The position numbers and the translations under genes were made by a program. 64,000 bases of DNA from CAZDXJ01 sp050303615 (lineage in GTDB: Bacteria; Pseudomonadota; Gammaproteobacteria; Methylococcales; Methylomonadaceae): assembly GCA_050303615.1 (NCBI GenBank), contig JBNLCC010000074.1:58815-122814 (forward strand). Reading direction: 5' to 3'. The notes under the pieces are model-generated. The model did no database searches. It was not told the DNA's origin and was given only the letters and a program-made list of their open reading frames with translations. Positions 43,616 through 52,872 of the stretch are shown piece after piece. Numbering within the stretch: the stretch's first letter is position 1; every line of letters starts with the position of its first letter.

Positions 43616-43665
43616 CGACGGCATCAACGCCATGCCGCCTGAAAAATTTCGCCGCACGAAAGCTG

Positions 43666-46600
43666 TTATGCCTTTCTTTCTCGAGGCGGTCTCAAAGGAT
43701 CGGCACCTAAACTCCCTTCCAGCAACGTCAAATATTCGGGACCGTTGACAAAGGCCAATTTTTGCTGTGCGGCCTGCAGGCGGCCATGAATCCCCAACTG
43801 CTCAGCTAGCTCGATATGACTGGTTTTTTCTAGAAAACTCTCCAGATTCCAAACATGCCGTTGCCAAAGCACGGCATCCCGATGCTGCTTAACTTCAAGC
43901 CGTTCTCGGTACCAATCAGACGCTAACAGATATTCGCGGGTAAACATGGCTCGTATTTCAGGATGATGGGCATTTTTCCCCTGAAACTCGCCGTTCGCCA
44001 TAATATGCAGCAAAGCATACAATGGCGGACAGGCATCATCCACGCTGCCGTCAGCCAAGTATTGACGGGCGACCCGCTGCTGTGTTTCAACAATATTGTT
44101 GATCCCGTCGACAAACACATCCATATCCTGTTTCTCAGGTTGCAAGATATCGTCGGTAAAAACGGCTGCCGGATTATCAAAGATTTTACCCATCAGACCG
44201 TGTACAAAACGTGTGGTAACACGGTATCCAAGCCGGCTGGCCAACACTGTCTGCCCCTTGTAATCAAAATCTTTAAGCGGTTCAAGATAGCCGTGATTAA
44301 TCAAATAGCACGGCTGGCGCTCTTCGTGAGTGAGGCGTGTCCAAATTTCAGGTATCAGCAAACTGATATCATGATCGACACGCATTCTTGAACCGATATA
44401 ACCGGCGGAGCTGGAAAACCCCGGATAACCGGTAAGCATATAGGAAACCAAGGCATTATTAAGGTCCGAAGTCGCACGCAAGGCATTGAACGGACCTTTG
44501 GTCAGCGCTCCCTCACTGCCCGCGCCGGTCGTTGACGGTGACTTGCCTGTTAATGAACTGATAAAGTCCATAAACAACTCCGGCAATTCCTGATAGTGTA
44601 TCGGATTATAAACCGCTAAAGGCCGGATTCCCGGCTCCGGCGGATTATTTCTGCGCCCGACCAGCACCGCGTCCACCGGATGGTTCACCGGCTTACCCAA
44701 CGGCGTTTTACGATGCAGACGAGCTCCCATTTCGGCTATGTATTTTCGTATCGGCTTGACCAAGTCTGCGCGCGTTTCCAGGTAGCGGGGGTTTTTGGAG
44801 GGTTTGCCGTCCACCAGCCGGGGTTGAGCGGATGACACGACGTAGCCCTGTCGCTCCCGGTAGGCATCGCTTAAAAGCCTGCGCATCGGATGGGTAAATT
44901 TTGAAAAGTTAATGACGTTCTCAACCACTTCCGCTAATTTTTCATCCTTAAGCGGCTCGAAATTTGCCATAAAATTTCCCGGCGCGGCCATATTCAATTC
45001 AGTCTGCTTATCATAGCCGGGTATTATTGCATCATCGGGCCGCTGGAAAAGACGATATTCGCAATTTTTGACCAGCTTCACGCTTGGCTCGTAAACATCG
45101 TCAGCAATATAATCCTTGATTTGCCGGGTGGGCACGACTACCGAGGCGCTGATATCGTCTTCCATTTGTACTTTTTCAGCAGCAATATAGTCTTGGCGAA
45201 CCTTAAACGTCCGCCAGCCGCCTTCAAGATCAAATCCGACACGCAAATAGGAGGCGACTATTTTACGATCGTATAATTTAAGCTCATGGCCGGGGGCGCC
45301 GTCGATGACGTCTACAGACAAATGTTCACGCCAGGCATCTCCCCATTCCGGCCGGTAAAAACGTTTAATCAGGAATACCAAAGCCAATATGCTGGGAGGA
45401 ATGGATTCCAGCCAGTGATTATATTCTTCGGTATGGCTGGGTGAAGGTGTCAACAGCTTGATGACCGAACCCAAACTGCGTTCGCTGCTCAACGGTTTGC
45501 GTGTCGGATCGCGGTCTTCATGGGCAAAACCGGGGAGAAAGCGGTGCCGGTAATCTTTGTCGAATATTTCCTGTACCCGGTTTAAATCTTCATTGAGATC
45601 GTCTACAAACAACGGTCCGTAGATAACCGCATCTTCGATCGATTTGGAAATTTCGGATTTGCCGCCGCCGGAAACGGTACAGGGTTTGTGGCAAAATGTT
45701 CCCTCGGCAACAGTTCCGACCAAGCGCCAGGATGGCGCCCCGGGATGTTTCAGCATCTCTATTTTATAGCCGTTGGGCTGCATATAGATTTTTCCCGGCT
45801 TCAGTCGCAACGTATGTTTGCGTCCGTTTCTTGTCCAGCAAATCGTTTGCTCGTTCAAAGCCATACGGAGATCCTGCTGCACATAGATGAGATTGGGAAA
45901 CCGTTTGTCGATGGCATAACCTTCAGGTTTTACATCCATTAATTCCCCATAACGGGAAACCATATCGTCAAAATTGTAACCCGGCTCACGGGTCAGACTT
46001 CCGACACCGAACTCGTCACCGTGGCTGTAGCGCCGAAATGCCAGCGCACCGCCGGCGTGTTCTTCTTCGGCAAGTCCATATAAATTAGCTGAATAACTAA
46101 TTTGCGTTTTGACTTCCTTTTTACAATATCCGTAATAATTATCGGCAAGCAAAGTGACAATAACACCGTTTTCGTCCCGGGCGGTGAGTTTGAATGCCTG
46201 GCCGTCGTTATACAATTCCCCGGCATCCTGCCAGCACATGCCGTCATCCCTCTGTCGCTGGGTAGCATCATTCCAATGCGGCAACCCGACCTGCTGCTTG
46301 GTCAGTTTGACAAGATGAGGAGCAAGAATGACACATCCCGTATGACCGGTCCAATGATCCACATCGAGCGCGGCATCGAATTCGGAGAAAGCCGGATTGC
46401 CGCCGTTGCCAAAGATGCTCTCCACGAAATCCAGATTACTGACCAAATTACCGGGAGCAAAAAACCGGATCTCCATGGATTTTTCCTGTTCGATACCGGG
46501 AATTTCCGGACAAACAACCGGGCGCAGTAATAATGAAGCAAACATCTTAGCCGGATTGGTCTGATTGGCAGTGAACGGTAACACTAATAAATCAGCGGGC

Positions 46601-47139
46601 GGCTTAAGGGCGTGTTCCAACATTGACGCAAAAGTCCGCTTGGGTACCTCCTTCTTGTCGCCAGGCACCGGCAAACCGTCGGCGGCAATGTGAAACGAGC
46701 CCTTTGTTGTTCGGCGGTCGCTAGCGGGATTATGCAAAACACCTTGTTTAACACGGTAGCTGGAAACAATCTCGGAAACAAATTCATCTTCGCCTATCGG
46801 CAGCGATAACTCGCGGGCGACACCATGGCGGTCCAGTTCAAAGGTTATTGTCGGCAGTGAAGGTATTTTCTCCAAGTTCAAATCCGCAAGGTAATCGTTT
46901 AAAAAATTTTGGATACGTCTGTCGGGTGGATAATACGATGTGGATAATTGCCGGCTTTTTTCCAAATAGCTGCGCAGCAAATCATTTGCCGTCGCCATCA
47001 ATTCGGCTGATTCGTCGTTTACACAGGCAGGCTGGCCGCAAGAGGCCAACTTCAGATTGATATATAGGTGCAGCTTTCGCTTTTCAGATTCAGAAGACAT
47101 ATCGGGGTTATTCAGCCCGAGAGCTAGAGTTGGATCCAT
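43666..47139 (-). CDS. Probable PPi-type phosphoenolpyruvate carboxykinase
   Basis: This very large protein (1157 residues from the ATG 47139-47137) is soluble, with no signal peptide. Its length matches diphosphate-dependent PEP carboxykinases (about 1100-1200 residues), and the P-loop-like CTVSGGGKSEISKSIEDA at about 490-505 agrees with my memory of that family. Other notable blocks are CVILAPHLVKL, GLPHWNDATQ, NPRYLETRADL, KPVNHPVDAV and ATSDLNNALVSYML. The enzyme would interconvert PEP + CO2 + Pi and oxaloacetate + PPi. The adjacent fbp and the PPi-based sugar metabolism known in methanotrophs support the call. It begins eight bases after the MCE-system lipoprotein gene, so it may be co-transcribed with it. 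I am fairly but not fully sure. Confidence 0.62.
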   Translation of the reverse strand: MDPTLALGLNNPDMSSESEKRKLHLYINLKLASCGQPACVNDESAELMATANDLLRSYLEKSRQLSTSYYPPDRRIQNFLNDYLADLNLEKIPSLPTITFELDRHGVARELSLPIGEDEFVSEIVSSYRVKQGVLHNPASDRRTTKGSFHIAADGLPVPGDKKEVPKRTFASMLEHALKPPADLLVLPFTANQTNPAKMFASLLLRPVVCPEIPGIEQEKSMEIRFFAPGNLVSNLDFVESIFGNGGNPAFSEFDAALDVDHWTGHTGCVILAPHLVKLTKQQVGLPHWNDATQRQRDDGMCWQDAGELYNDGQAFKLTARDENGVIVTLLADNYYGYCKKEVKTQISYSANLYGLAEEEHAGGALAFRRYSHGDEFGVGSLTREPGYNFDDMVSRYGELMDVKPEGYAIDKRFPNLIYVQQDLRMALNEQTICWTRNGRKHTLRLKPGKIYMQPNGYKIEMLKHPGAPSWRLVGTVAEGTFCHKPCTVSGGGKSEISKSIEDAVIYGPLFVDDLNEDLNRVQEIFDKDYRHRFLPGFAHEDRDPTRKPLSSERSLGSVIKLLTPSPSHTEEYNHWLESIPPSILALVFLIKRFYRPEWGDAWREHLSVDVIDGAPGHELKLYDRKIVASYLRVGFDLEGGWRTFKVRQDYIAAEKVQMEDDISASVVVPTRQIKDYIADDVYEPSVKLVKNCEYRLFQRPDDAIIPGYDKQTELNMAAPGNFMANFEPLKDEKLAEVVENVINFSKFTHPMRRLLSDAYRERQGYVVSSAQPRLVDGKPSKNPRYLETRADLVKPIRKYIAEMGARLHRKTPLGKPVNHPVDAVLVGRRNNPPEPGIRPLAVYNPIHYQELPELFMDFISSLTGKSPSTTGAGSEGALTKGPFNALRATSDLNNALVSYMLTGYPGFSSSAGYIGSRMRVDHDISLLIPEIWTRLTHEERQPCYLINHGYLEPLKDFDYKGQTVLASRLGYRVTTRFVHGLMGKIFDNPAAVFTDDILQPEKQDMDVFVDGINNIVETQQRVARQYLADGSVDDACPPLYALLHIMANGEFQGKNAHHPEIRAMFTREYLLASDWYRERLEVKQHRDAVLWQRHVWNLESFLEKTSHIELAEQLGIHGRLQAAQQKLAFVNGPEYLTLLEGSLGADPLRPPRERKA

Positions 47140-47147
47140 ATTGATTC

Positions 47148-47756
47148 TCACCACTTTATTTTTTTAGTTTTTATAATGTTATTTACCACAGTTTCCGCAA
47201 ATAAAGCCACCGCGCTGCTGTGCGCGGCAACGATCGCTTCAAAATCTTCGCTGACCACCGGTACGGTAAATTCACTGATTTGACTCTGTGACGTGTTTGT
47301 TTCATTTTTTCCGGAGAGCGCCCATCTGATTTTTAAAACCATATGCTTACCTTTTTCGGCGTCCATCCGCAGTACCTCGATCGACAAATGATAATCTGCG
47401 GCACCATTAAGCATGCCGCTATCCATTTTCACATGGCCCGGTGCGATGCGCGAGCTCAGATCTTCGATCAATACCCGCTGGAATGAATCCTGCAGCGGTT
47501 CGGCCCAGCGATGCAACTCACTGAAAGACAGCTTATAATCATTTTCCCTCGTGACAATTTGCGGACGGTCGAGATAATCCGGAAAAGCGATCGGCTCGAT
47601 AACGATAACAACCCCCGAAAAACTTTCCCGTTCAACCGCTGAGTCATACCGCGGTATCGGTTTGAGCAGATAAAATTCAGCAGGCGGGCTGGTAGCGCAA
47701 CCGGAAAATAACAACGGTAGACAAATCAGCAAATTTCTAGTGAAGATATTGATCAT
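47148..47756 (-). CDS. PqiC/YmbA-like lipoprotein of an MCE transport system
   Basis: The 202-residue lipoprotein has signal LLICLPLLFSGC and the PqiC/DUF330 opening AEFYLLKPIPRYD. Later blocks IEPIAFPDYLDRPQIVTR and HRWAEPLQDSFQRVLIEDLS are typical of the ABC-type auxiliary lipoprotein family. It should sit at the outer membrane as the receiving end of the MCE lipid path. It follows the mlaD-like gene by three bases and closes the transport operon, just before the PEPCK-like gene. Confidence 0.85.
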   Translation of the reverse strand: MINIFTRNLLICLPLLFSGCATSPPAEFYLLKPIPRYDSAVERESFSGVVIVIEPIAFPDYLDRPQIVTRENDYKLSFSELHRWAEPLQDSFQRVLIEDLSSRIAPGHVKMDSGMLNGAADYHLSIEVLRMDAEKGKHMVLKIRWALSGKNETNTSQSQISEFTVPVVSEDFEAIVAAHSSAVALFAETVVNNIIKTKKIKW

Positions 47757-47759
47757 CGA

Positions 47760-48767
47760 TTATTCTCCCGGTAAGTTACTTTTGCCCTGGAACAGCGCTT
47801 CCGGATGGCGCTCCAAATAGTCGGCAAGAACTCTGATCGACCGGGCCGCTTTACCCAATTCCGATAAAGCAGCATTAAAATTCCGACTCATCGGGGTGAC
47901 CTGCTGACCGGCTGTTTGCATCGTATCCAGTGCGGACTGCACTTTCAACAAAGTCGCATTGGCATTATTAATTGCCTCCTGTGTATTGGACAGGATGGGA
48001 CCGGCGTGAGTATTCAAAGTTTGCATCAATCGGCTTGTCCGTTCCAAGGTTTGTTGCAAATCACCGGTCAACTGACCTGAGTCATCACGTAACCGGGCAA
48101 CAATGCGCTGCAGATCGAAAACGGTCTCGCTCAGTGCGGTCATAGTATTGCGTGTTTTTTCGGAGCTTACCAATTCATTGACGGAACTGACCGTTTGCAG
48201 AATTTCGTTGAAAAGTTGTTCCAACGGAATTTTCTGAAAGTCATTAAGCAGTTTGTTGATGGTGTCTTGAATCGCCTGAACACTGGAAGGGACCGAAGGC
48301 ACTTCCGGTAAATCCTCCTTGTGATCCAACAGCTTTACCGGGGAATCGGGTAAAAAACGGGCCTCGATAAACAACCGTCCGGTTAGCATGCTGGTCATCT
48401 GCAGTTGCAGGCGCAGGCCCTCTTTGATCAGTTCATCGAGAATCTCCTCGGTATCCATGTCATCCATCGCATTATCACGCTTGATGATTTTATCCGGCTC
48501 AATTTCAAACACCACAGGCACCAGGATTTGATTCAACTTGCCGTCCCGTACCACATTAATGTCGACCACCTGACCGATCTGGACGCCGCTGAGCTTAACC
48601 GGGGCTCCGATGGTAAGGCCGTTAATCGATTCATCAAAATAAACCACAAACCGTTCGGTTTCACTGAACCATTTGCCACCGCCGATGACAATGATCCCGA
48701 CAACCAACAGCACGACGGCGCCAACGATAAAAGCGCCAATGGTAAGCGGATTTGCCTGTTTACTCAT
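47760..48767 (-). CDS. MlaD family MCE domain protein
   Basis: The 335-residue protein has one N-terminal membrane anchor (NPLTIGAFIVGAVVLLVVGIIVI), an MCE domain at about 38-130 (FVVYFDESINGLTIGAPVKLSGVQIGQV, MTSMLTGRLFIEARF) and a long helical C-terminal region with coiled-coil character (about 160-320). It forms a periplasmic ring that shuttles lipids between inner-membrane permease and outer membrane. The single MCE domain and long helix fit the MlaD/Ttg2C-like type with an unusually long tail. Confidence 0.9.
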   Translation of the reverse strand: MSKQANPLTIGAFIVGAVVLLVVGIIVIGGGKWFSETERFVVYFDESINGLTIGAPVKLSGVQIGQVVDINVVRDGKLNQILVPVVFEIEPDKIIKRDNAMDDMDTEEILDELIKEGLRLQLQMTSMLTGRLFIEARFLPDSPVKLLDHKEDLPEVPSVPSSVQAIQDTINKLLNDFQKIPLEQLFNEILQTVSSVNELVSSEKTRNTMTALSETVFDLQRIVARLRDDSGQLTGDLQQTLERTSRLMQTLNTHAGPILSNTQEAINNANATLLKVQSALDTMQTAGQQVTPMSRNFNAALSELGKAARSIRVLADYLERHPEALFQGKSNLPGE

Positions 48768-48788
48768 AATTTATACTCTTGGTTGGCA

Positions 48789-49544
48789 TTACGCTTCCCC
48801 ACCACGGGTAAGAAACTTGCGTACTTTCGGATCTTCGCATTCCTTTAACAATACTTTCGGGTCGCCGCTCGCAATCATCGTTTTAGTTTCCGGATCCAGA
48901 AAAATGGAGTTATTGCCGATGGCGAAAATACTGGGAAGCTCATGGGTTACTATGACAAATGTCGCCCCTAGGCTATCGCGCAACGCCAAAATCAAATCGT
49001 CCAGTAAACTGGCGCTGACCGGGTCGAGCCCTGCGGAAGGTTCGTCAAAAAAAAGGATTTCCGGATCCAATGCCATGGCCCTGGCCAGACCGGCCCTTTT
49101 TTGCATTCCGCCGCTGATTTCCGACGGATAATAATCTTCATAACCCGCTAATCCGACCAGTGCTAATTTCAATGAAACCAGTTCCCTGATCTCCCCTGGC
49201 GTTAAATCGGTATATTCCGCCAACGGCAGAGCTATATTTTCTTCCAGGGTCATGGAACTCCATAATGCGCCGCTCTGATAGAGGATACCGTTGCGCCGCA
49301 TGATTATCGCGCGCTGTTCGGCCGAACTCTCCCAAAAGTCAATCTTTCCGTAAAGCACAGAACCGGTCGCCGGTTGTTTCAAGCCGATCAAATGCCGCAA
49401 CAACGTACTTTTACCACAGCCGCTGCCGCCCATAAAGATAAAAATATCGCCTTTGTTAATGGTGAAATTCAAATCACGCTGAATGACCAAATCATCGTAA
49501 GCCATGGTCAAATTCTTAACGGTAATATGCGCTTTACCTGTCAT
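48789..49544 (-). CDS. ABC transporter ATP-binding protein, MlaF-like
   Basis: This 251-residue ATPase has Walker A GGSGCGKST, the signature EISGGMQKRAGLARAMA, Walker B ILFFDEPSAGLDP and switch His in VTHEL. The ISGGMQKRAG signature is typical of MlaF/Ttg2A lipid transport ATPases. It powers the permease encoded two bases upstream. The last segment (SGDPKVLLKECEDPKVRKFL) is the usual MlaF C terminus. Confidence 0.92.
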   Translation of the reverse strand: MTGKAHITVKNLTMAYDDLVIQRDLNFTINKGDIFIFMGGSGCGKSTLLRHLIGLKQPATGSVLYGKIDFWESSAEQRAIIMRRNGILYQSGALWSSMTLEENIALPLAEYTDLTPGEIRELVSLKLALVGLAGYEDYYPSEISGGMQKRAGLARAMALDPEILFFDEPSAGLDPVSASLLDDLILALRDSLGATFVIVTHELPSIFAIGNNSIFLDPETKTMIASGDPKVLLKECEDPKVRKFLTRGGEA

Positions 49545-49546
49545 GA

Positions 49547-50689
49547 CTAAATTTTCAGACTATCGTAGACAACCGTCAATACCGAATCCGCCACGACAAT
49601 ACTGACTATTCCGCTGACCACGGCTGATGTTGCCGCTTTACCGACCGCTGACGAACTGCGCCCGCATTGCATGCCGCTCATACAGCCTGATAGCGCAACC
49701 AATACGCCAAACACCGTACTTTTTATCAAACCGGTGGCACAGTCCAACAGTTTAATCGAACCGACTGTCTGGTGATAATATTCGATAAAAGAAAGATCGA
49801 GCAGACCGACACCGACGACAAGCCCTCCCATAATGCCTAAGAAATCCGCATAGAGGGTTAATAAAGGCATCATCAGAATTAACGCCAGCATCCTCGGCAA
49901 GACCAGGAAATCCATCGGGATAATGCCCATCGTCTTAAACGCGTCGATTTCTTCATTGACCTGCATGGTTCCCAACTGGGCGGCATAAGCCGCCCCGGTA
50001 CGGCCGGCCATAATGATTGCGGTCATCATTGCGCCCATTTCCCTCACCATACCTAATGCCACCAGATTCGCAATATAAATATCAGCCCCGAACATGCGCA
50101 GCTGGATGGCGCCTACAAAAGCCAGAATCAACCCGATAAGCATGCTGATCAAGGTAACGATAGGCAGCGCGTTGGGTCCGCACTCCTGTACAATGAGCCA
50201 GAAGTCTCCACTCCGAAAGCAGGATTTACCCGACGTAAACCGAACGATACTTAACCATGCTTCGCCGGTAAATACCAGTATATCCTTGACTTCCCGAACG
50301 ACCTCGATCCCTTTGTTACCTAACTGATATTGAAACGATTCCCGCTGTTCCGTTTTACTTGTTGTTTCGCTTCTCGGTACGGCCTTGGCCAGATCGACCA
50401 ATCCGCACACACCTTTCGGCAAGCCCGATAGGTCTATTTTGATATTTTTTTGACCCAGAACTCCAACGATTCCGGAAACAAAAGCAACTAAGCGGCTATC
50501 CCATCGTCCCAACGATAAAGCGCCATTCAAAAAGATATCGGTCACGGCATAGCGCTGTAATTCGGCGGTAACCTGAGTCACCGAAGGCAATGTATTGCCG
50601 ATTATCCAGTCTCCGATGAAAACCAGTTCAATCCGTCCCGGTTCATGGGCGATAATTTCATATCGGCACGCAGTTTTATGGCTCGGCAT
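49547..50689 (-). CDS. MlaE family ABC permease with N-terminal STAS-like domain
   Basis: The 380-residue protein joins an N-terminal STAS-like domain (about 10-115; VTAELQRYAVTDIFLNGALSLG, KNIKIDLSGLPKGVCGLVDL) to a MlaE permease with five or six helices. Typical blocks are LIGLILAFVGAIQLRMFGADIYIANLVALGMVREMG, GRTGAAYAAQLGTMQVNEEIDAFKTMG and VFGVLVALSGCMSG. E. coli uses a separate STAS protein, MlaB; here the domain is fused. It is the first gene of the four-gene transport operon. Confidence 0.9.
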   Translation of the reverse strand: MPSHKTACRYEIIAHEPGRIELVFIGDWIIGNTLPSVTQVTAELQRYAVTDIFLNGALSLGRWDSRLVAFVSGIVGVLGQKNIKIDLSGLPKGVCGLVDLAKAVPRSETTSKTEQRESFQYQLGNKGIEVVREVKDILVFTGEAWLSIVRFTSGKSCFRSGDFWLIVQECGPNALPIVTLISMLIGLILAFVGAIQLRMFGADIYIANLVALGMVREMGAMMTAIIMAGRTGAAYAAQLGTMQVNEEIDAFKTMGIIPMDFLVLPRMLALILMMPLLTLYADFLGIMGGLVVGVGLLDLSFIEYYHQTVGSIKLLDCATGLIKSTVFGVLVALSGCMSGMQCGRSSSAVGKAATSAVVSGIVSIVVADSVLTVVYDSLKI

Positions 50690-50874
50690 GGTTATATTTT
50701 ATTTGCTGAAATAGAGAATGGCAAAAAATTAAATAATGCTCATACATTGGCTGTTTCCCTTTCGATTATTTTAATGAACTTTTGTACCCCGAGAAAATCG
50801 TAGTTTACGGTACAAACCTGTGGACTCGGTTTGTCGATTTTTTTAATTTTCTTTTTTAAAGAAGGTTATTTAAT

Positions 50875-51176
50875 ATGTAAAAAATTTATACATTAATTGT
50901 GCCCGCTGTAATGTTAAGCGCTGTCTGCGCAACCGCTACTGCGGCCGAAGAACCTACCAATGGCGTGCAATTGAAAGACTGAGCGGCAATTATGGACAAA
51001 AAAATGCACTCGCAGCAAGACTATATGTTGCAGATGCATGATTATTCGACCCGGATTTTGGCCGAAAAAGACCCTGAAAAAAGAATCAATTAAAAGAAGA
51101 GCAGTTCAACCTGATGAAACAGTATCAGATGGAAACGAAAAAAGGCAGACACCGCCAACTAAAAGCATCTCAATAG
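50875..51176 (+). pseudogene. Decayed gene for a small periplasmic protein
   Basis: From the ATG at 50875 (GAAGG upstream) the second codon is TAA. Reading on gives a perfect signal peptide, KIYTLIVPAVMLSAVCATATAAEE, then VQLKD, a TGA, and a Met/Gln/Lys-rich helix (MDKKMHSQQDYMLQMHDYSTRIL). One base shift near 51089 continues this as LKEEQFNLMKQYQMETKK to a TAG at 51174-51176. Two stops and one frameshift indicate inactivation. An intact product would have about 100 residues. The bases at 50690-50874 and 51177-51260 hold nothing I recognise. Confidence 0.7.
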
Positions 51177-51260
51177 CAATTTTAGTAGCCGTTGCTGATC
51201 TGCGTTGTCACCAAGATAGTCAACATGGTGACAACGTATTTGATCAGTTCTGCCGACAAG

Positions 51261-52757
51261 CTAACGAGTGCCTTTCGACGCCGGCGTCGCTCGTTGGAAT
51301 GACCAATCACGCAGTTTCTTTACCTGTTCATACATCGTTTTAGAAAGCGGTACCATTTTAGCCGTATTGCGAGTGATATCTCTTATGTTAAACACCCTTT
51401 GCTCCTGATAGGCGTCAGTTCTCGCCGATTTGACCGCCTGTTCAATCTCAGCGCCGCTCCAGTCCTTGGTGGCCGCCGCTAATAATTCCATATCGAAGTC
51501 ATCCGGATTGGCGCCGAAATGAGAGATATGAATCCTGAAAATCTCCTTCCTTTCTTCCAAGGTCGGTAAATCGAGGAAAAACACCTGATCGAAGCGCCCT
51601 TTTCTGAGCATCTCGGCGGGCAGCATTTGAATTCTATTGGCCGTCGCTGCGACAAATACGGTAGAAGGTTTTTCCTGCATCCAGGTTAAAAAGCTCGAAA
51701 AAATATTCACGTTCCCGCCTGAAAGCGGCCCTTCGTCATAACCGAAACTATTTTCAATTTCATCGATCCAGAGCATAACCGGTGCAATATTCTCGGCAAC
51801 TTTGGTGGCACGGTCGAAGGCGTATTCAGGCGGACCGAAAGCGCCTGAAAGCACCAAGTTCATATCCAGCCTGACCAACTGCAGATCCCAGGCAGCGGCA
51901 ATCACTTTGGCGGCCATGCTTTTCCCGCATCCGCTTACGCCCATCATCAATACTCCCGAAGGCCTAGGCACATCTTGCTCATGAATCCGGTCGATAAATA
52001 AATTCCTCCTTTTGAGCACCCAGTCCTTGAGAATTTCAAGTCCTCCTATCTGCTCTATTTTAAACCGTTCCGGATAAAGCTTGAGGCAACTCTCTTTCAT
52101 CAGAACTTGCGCCTTTTCCGCATTGACTTCGTCAAACGCTGCACGCTTATTGAGTTTCTTCTCGTATGCAATACGCAGCAACAAGTGGCGAACCTCATTT
52201 AACGATAACCCCCTCATAGCTTCCGCGCAAGCGGATAGCCATTCTTTGCTCACCTGTTGCTTCAGGTTTCTCTGCTCCAGAATTTGCACAAGATGCTGTA
52301 ATATTTCCCTTGATGCAGGGAGCGGCAATTCAACCACATAGATTTCTTTTTTCAGCTCTTCAGGAAGCTTTAACATGGGATGGGAGAGCACTACAAAAGT
52401 ATCCCTGTTAAGCAAGCGTTGATAAAGATCCCGCAACGCTCTGACCAGAGAGGGTTGTCTATCAAAATAGGTCGGCAAATCCTTCATCAGGTAGAAGGAC
52501 TCATCCTGGGAATCGGCGATATACTCAAGCGCCTGTAGTGGATCGGTCAATGAGGATTCTTGTTTCGAATCTGAATAGAAACCCCTGATTGAAGACCATG
52601 ATACGATGGGGCGCTGATCTTTGTAATAGGCTGTAGAAATGCGCGCCAAAGCATTTTCCACCCTTTCCTCTTCCCAGCAGACAATATAAATAATTGGGAA
52701 CTTGGAAGTAATTCCTTTGATTAGATCCTGCATGGTATTTTCAGCACTGATAGACAT
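51261..52757 (-). CDS. AAA+ ATPase, Ycf46-like
   Basis: The 498-residue protein has an N-terminal region (about 1-240) with weak P-loop-like fold features (PIIYIVCWEEERVENAL) and a C-terminal classic AAA module: Walker A MGVSGCGKSMAAK, Walker B VMLWIDEIENSF, and the second region of homology ending LRKGRFDQVFFLDLP. The layout and length match Ycf46-type ATPases of plastids and bacteria, implicated in stress or CO2-related regulation but without a firm biochemical role. It is transcribed alone; the 3' end is close to the decayed periplasmic gene. Confidence 0.87.
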   Translation of the reverse strand: MSISAENTMQDLIKGITSKFPIIYIVCWEEERVENALARISTAYYKDQRPIVSWSSIRGFYSDSKQESSLTDPLQALEYIADSQDESFYLMKDLPTYFDRQPSLVRALRDLYQRLLNRDTFVVLSHPMLKLPEELKKEIYVVELPLPASREILQHLVQILEQRNLKQQVSKEWLSACAEAMRGLSLNEVRHLLLRIAYEKKLNKRAAFDEVNAEKAQVLMKESCLKLYPERFKIEQIGGLEILKDWVLKRRNLFIDRIHEQDVPRPSGVLMMGVSGCGKSMAAKVIAAAWDLQLVRLDMNLVLSGAFGPPEYAFDRATKVAENIAPVMLWIDEIENSFGYDEGPLSGGNVNIFSSFLTWMQEKPSTVFVAATANRIQMLPAEMLRKGRFDQVFFLDLPTLEERKEIFRIHISHFGANPDDFDMELLAAATKDWSGAEIEQAVKSARTDAYQEQRVFNIRDITRNTAKMVPLSKTMYEQVKKLRDWSFQRATPASKGTR

Positions 52758-52872
52758 GGTTTTATTACAGTTGATTAGCGATAATTGAGGAAATACTATA
52801 GCTCAAGAAAAGATATAAGGACTAATGGTATTATTTTAGTATGTTAATTCGAATACGTTGTATAGCTTTACT

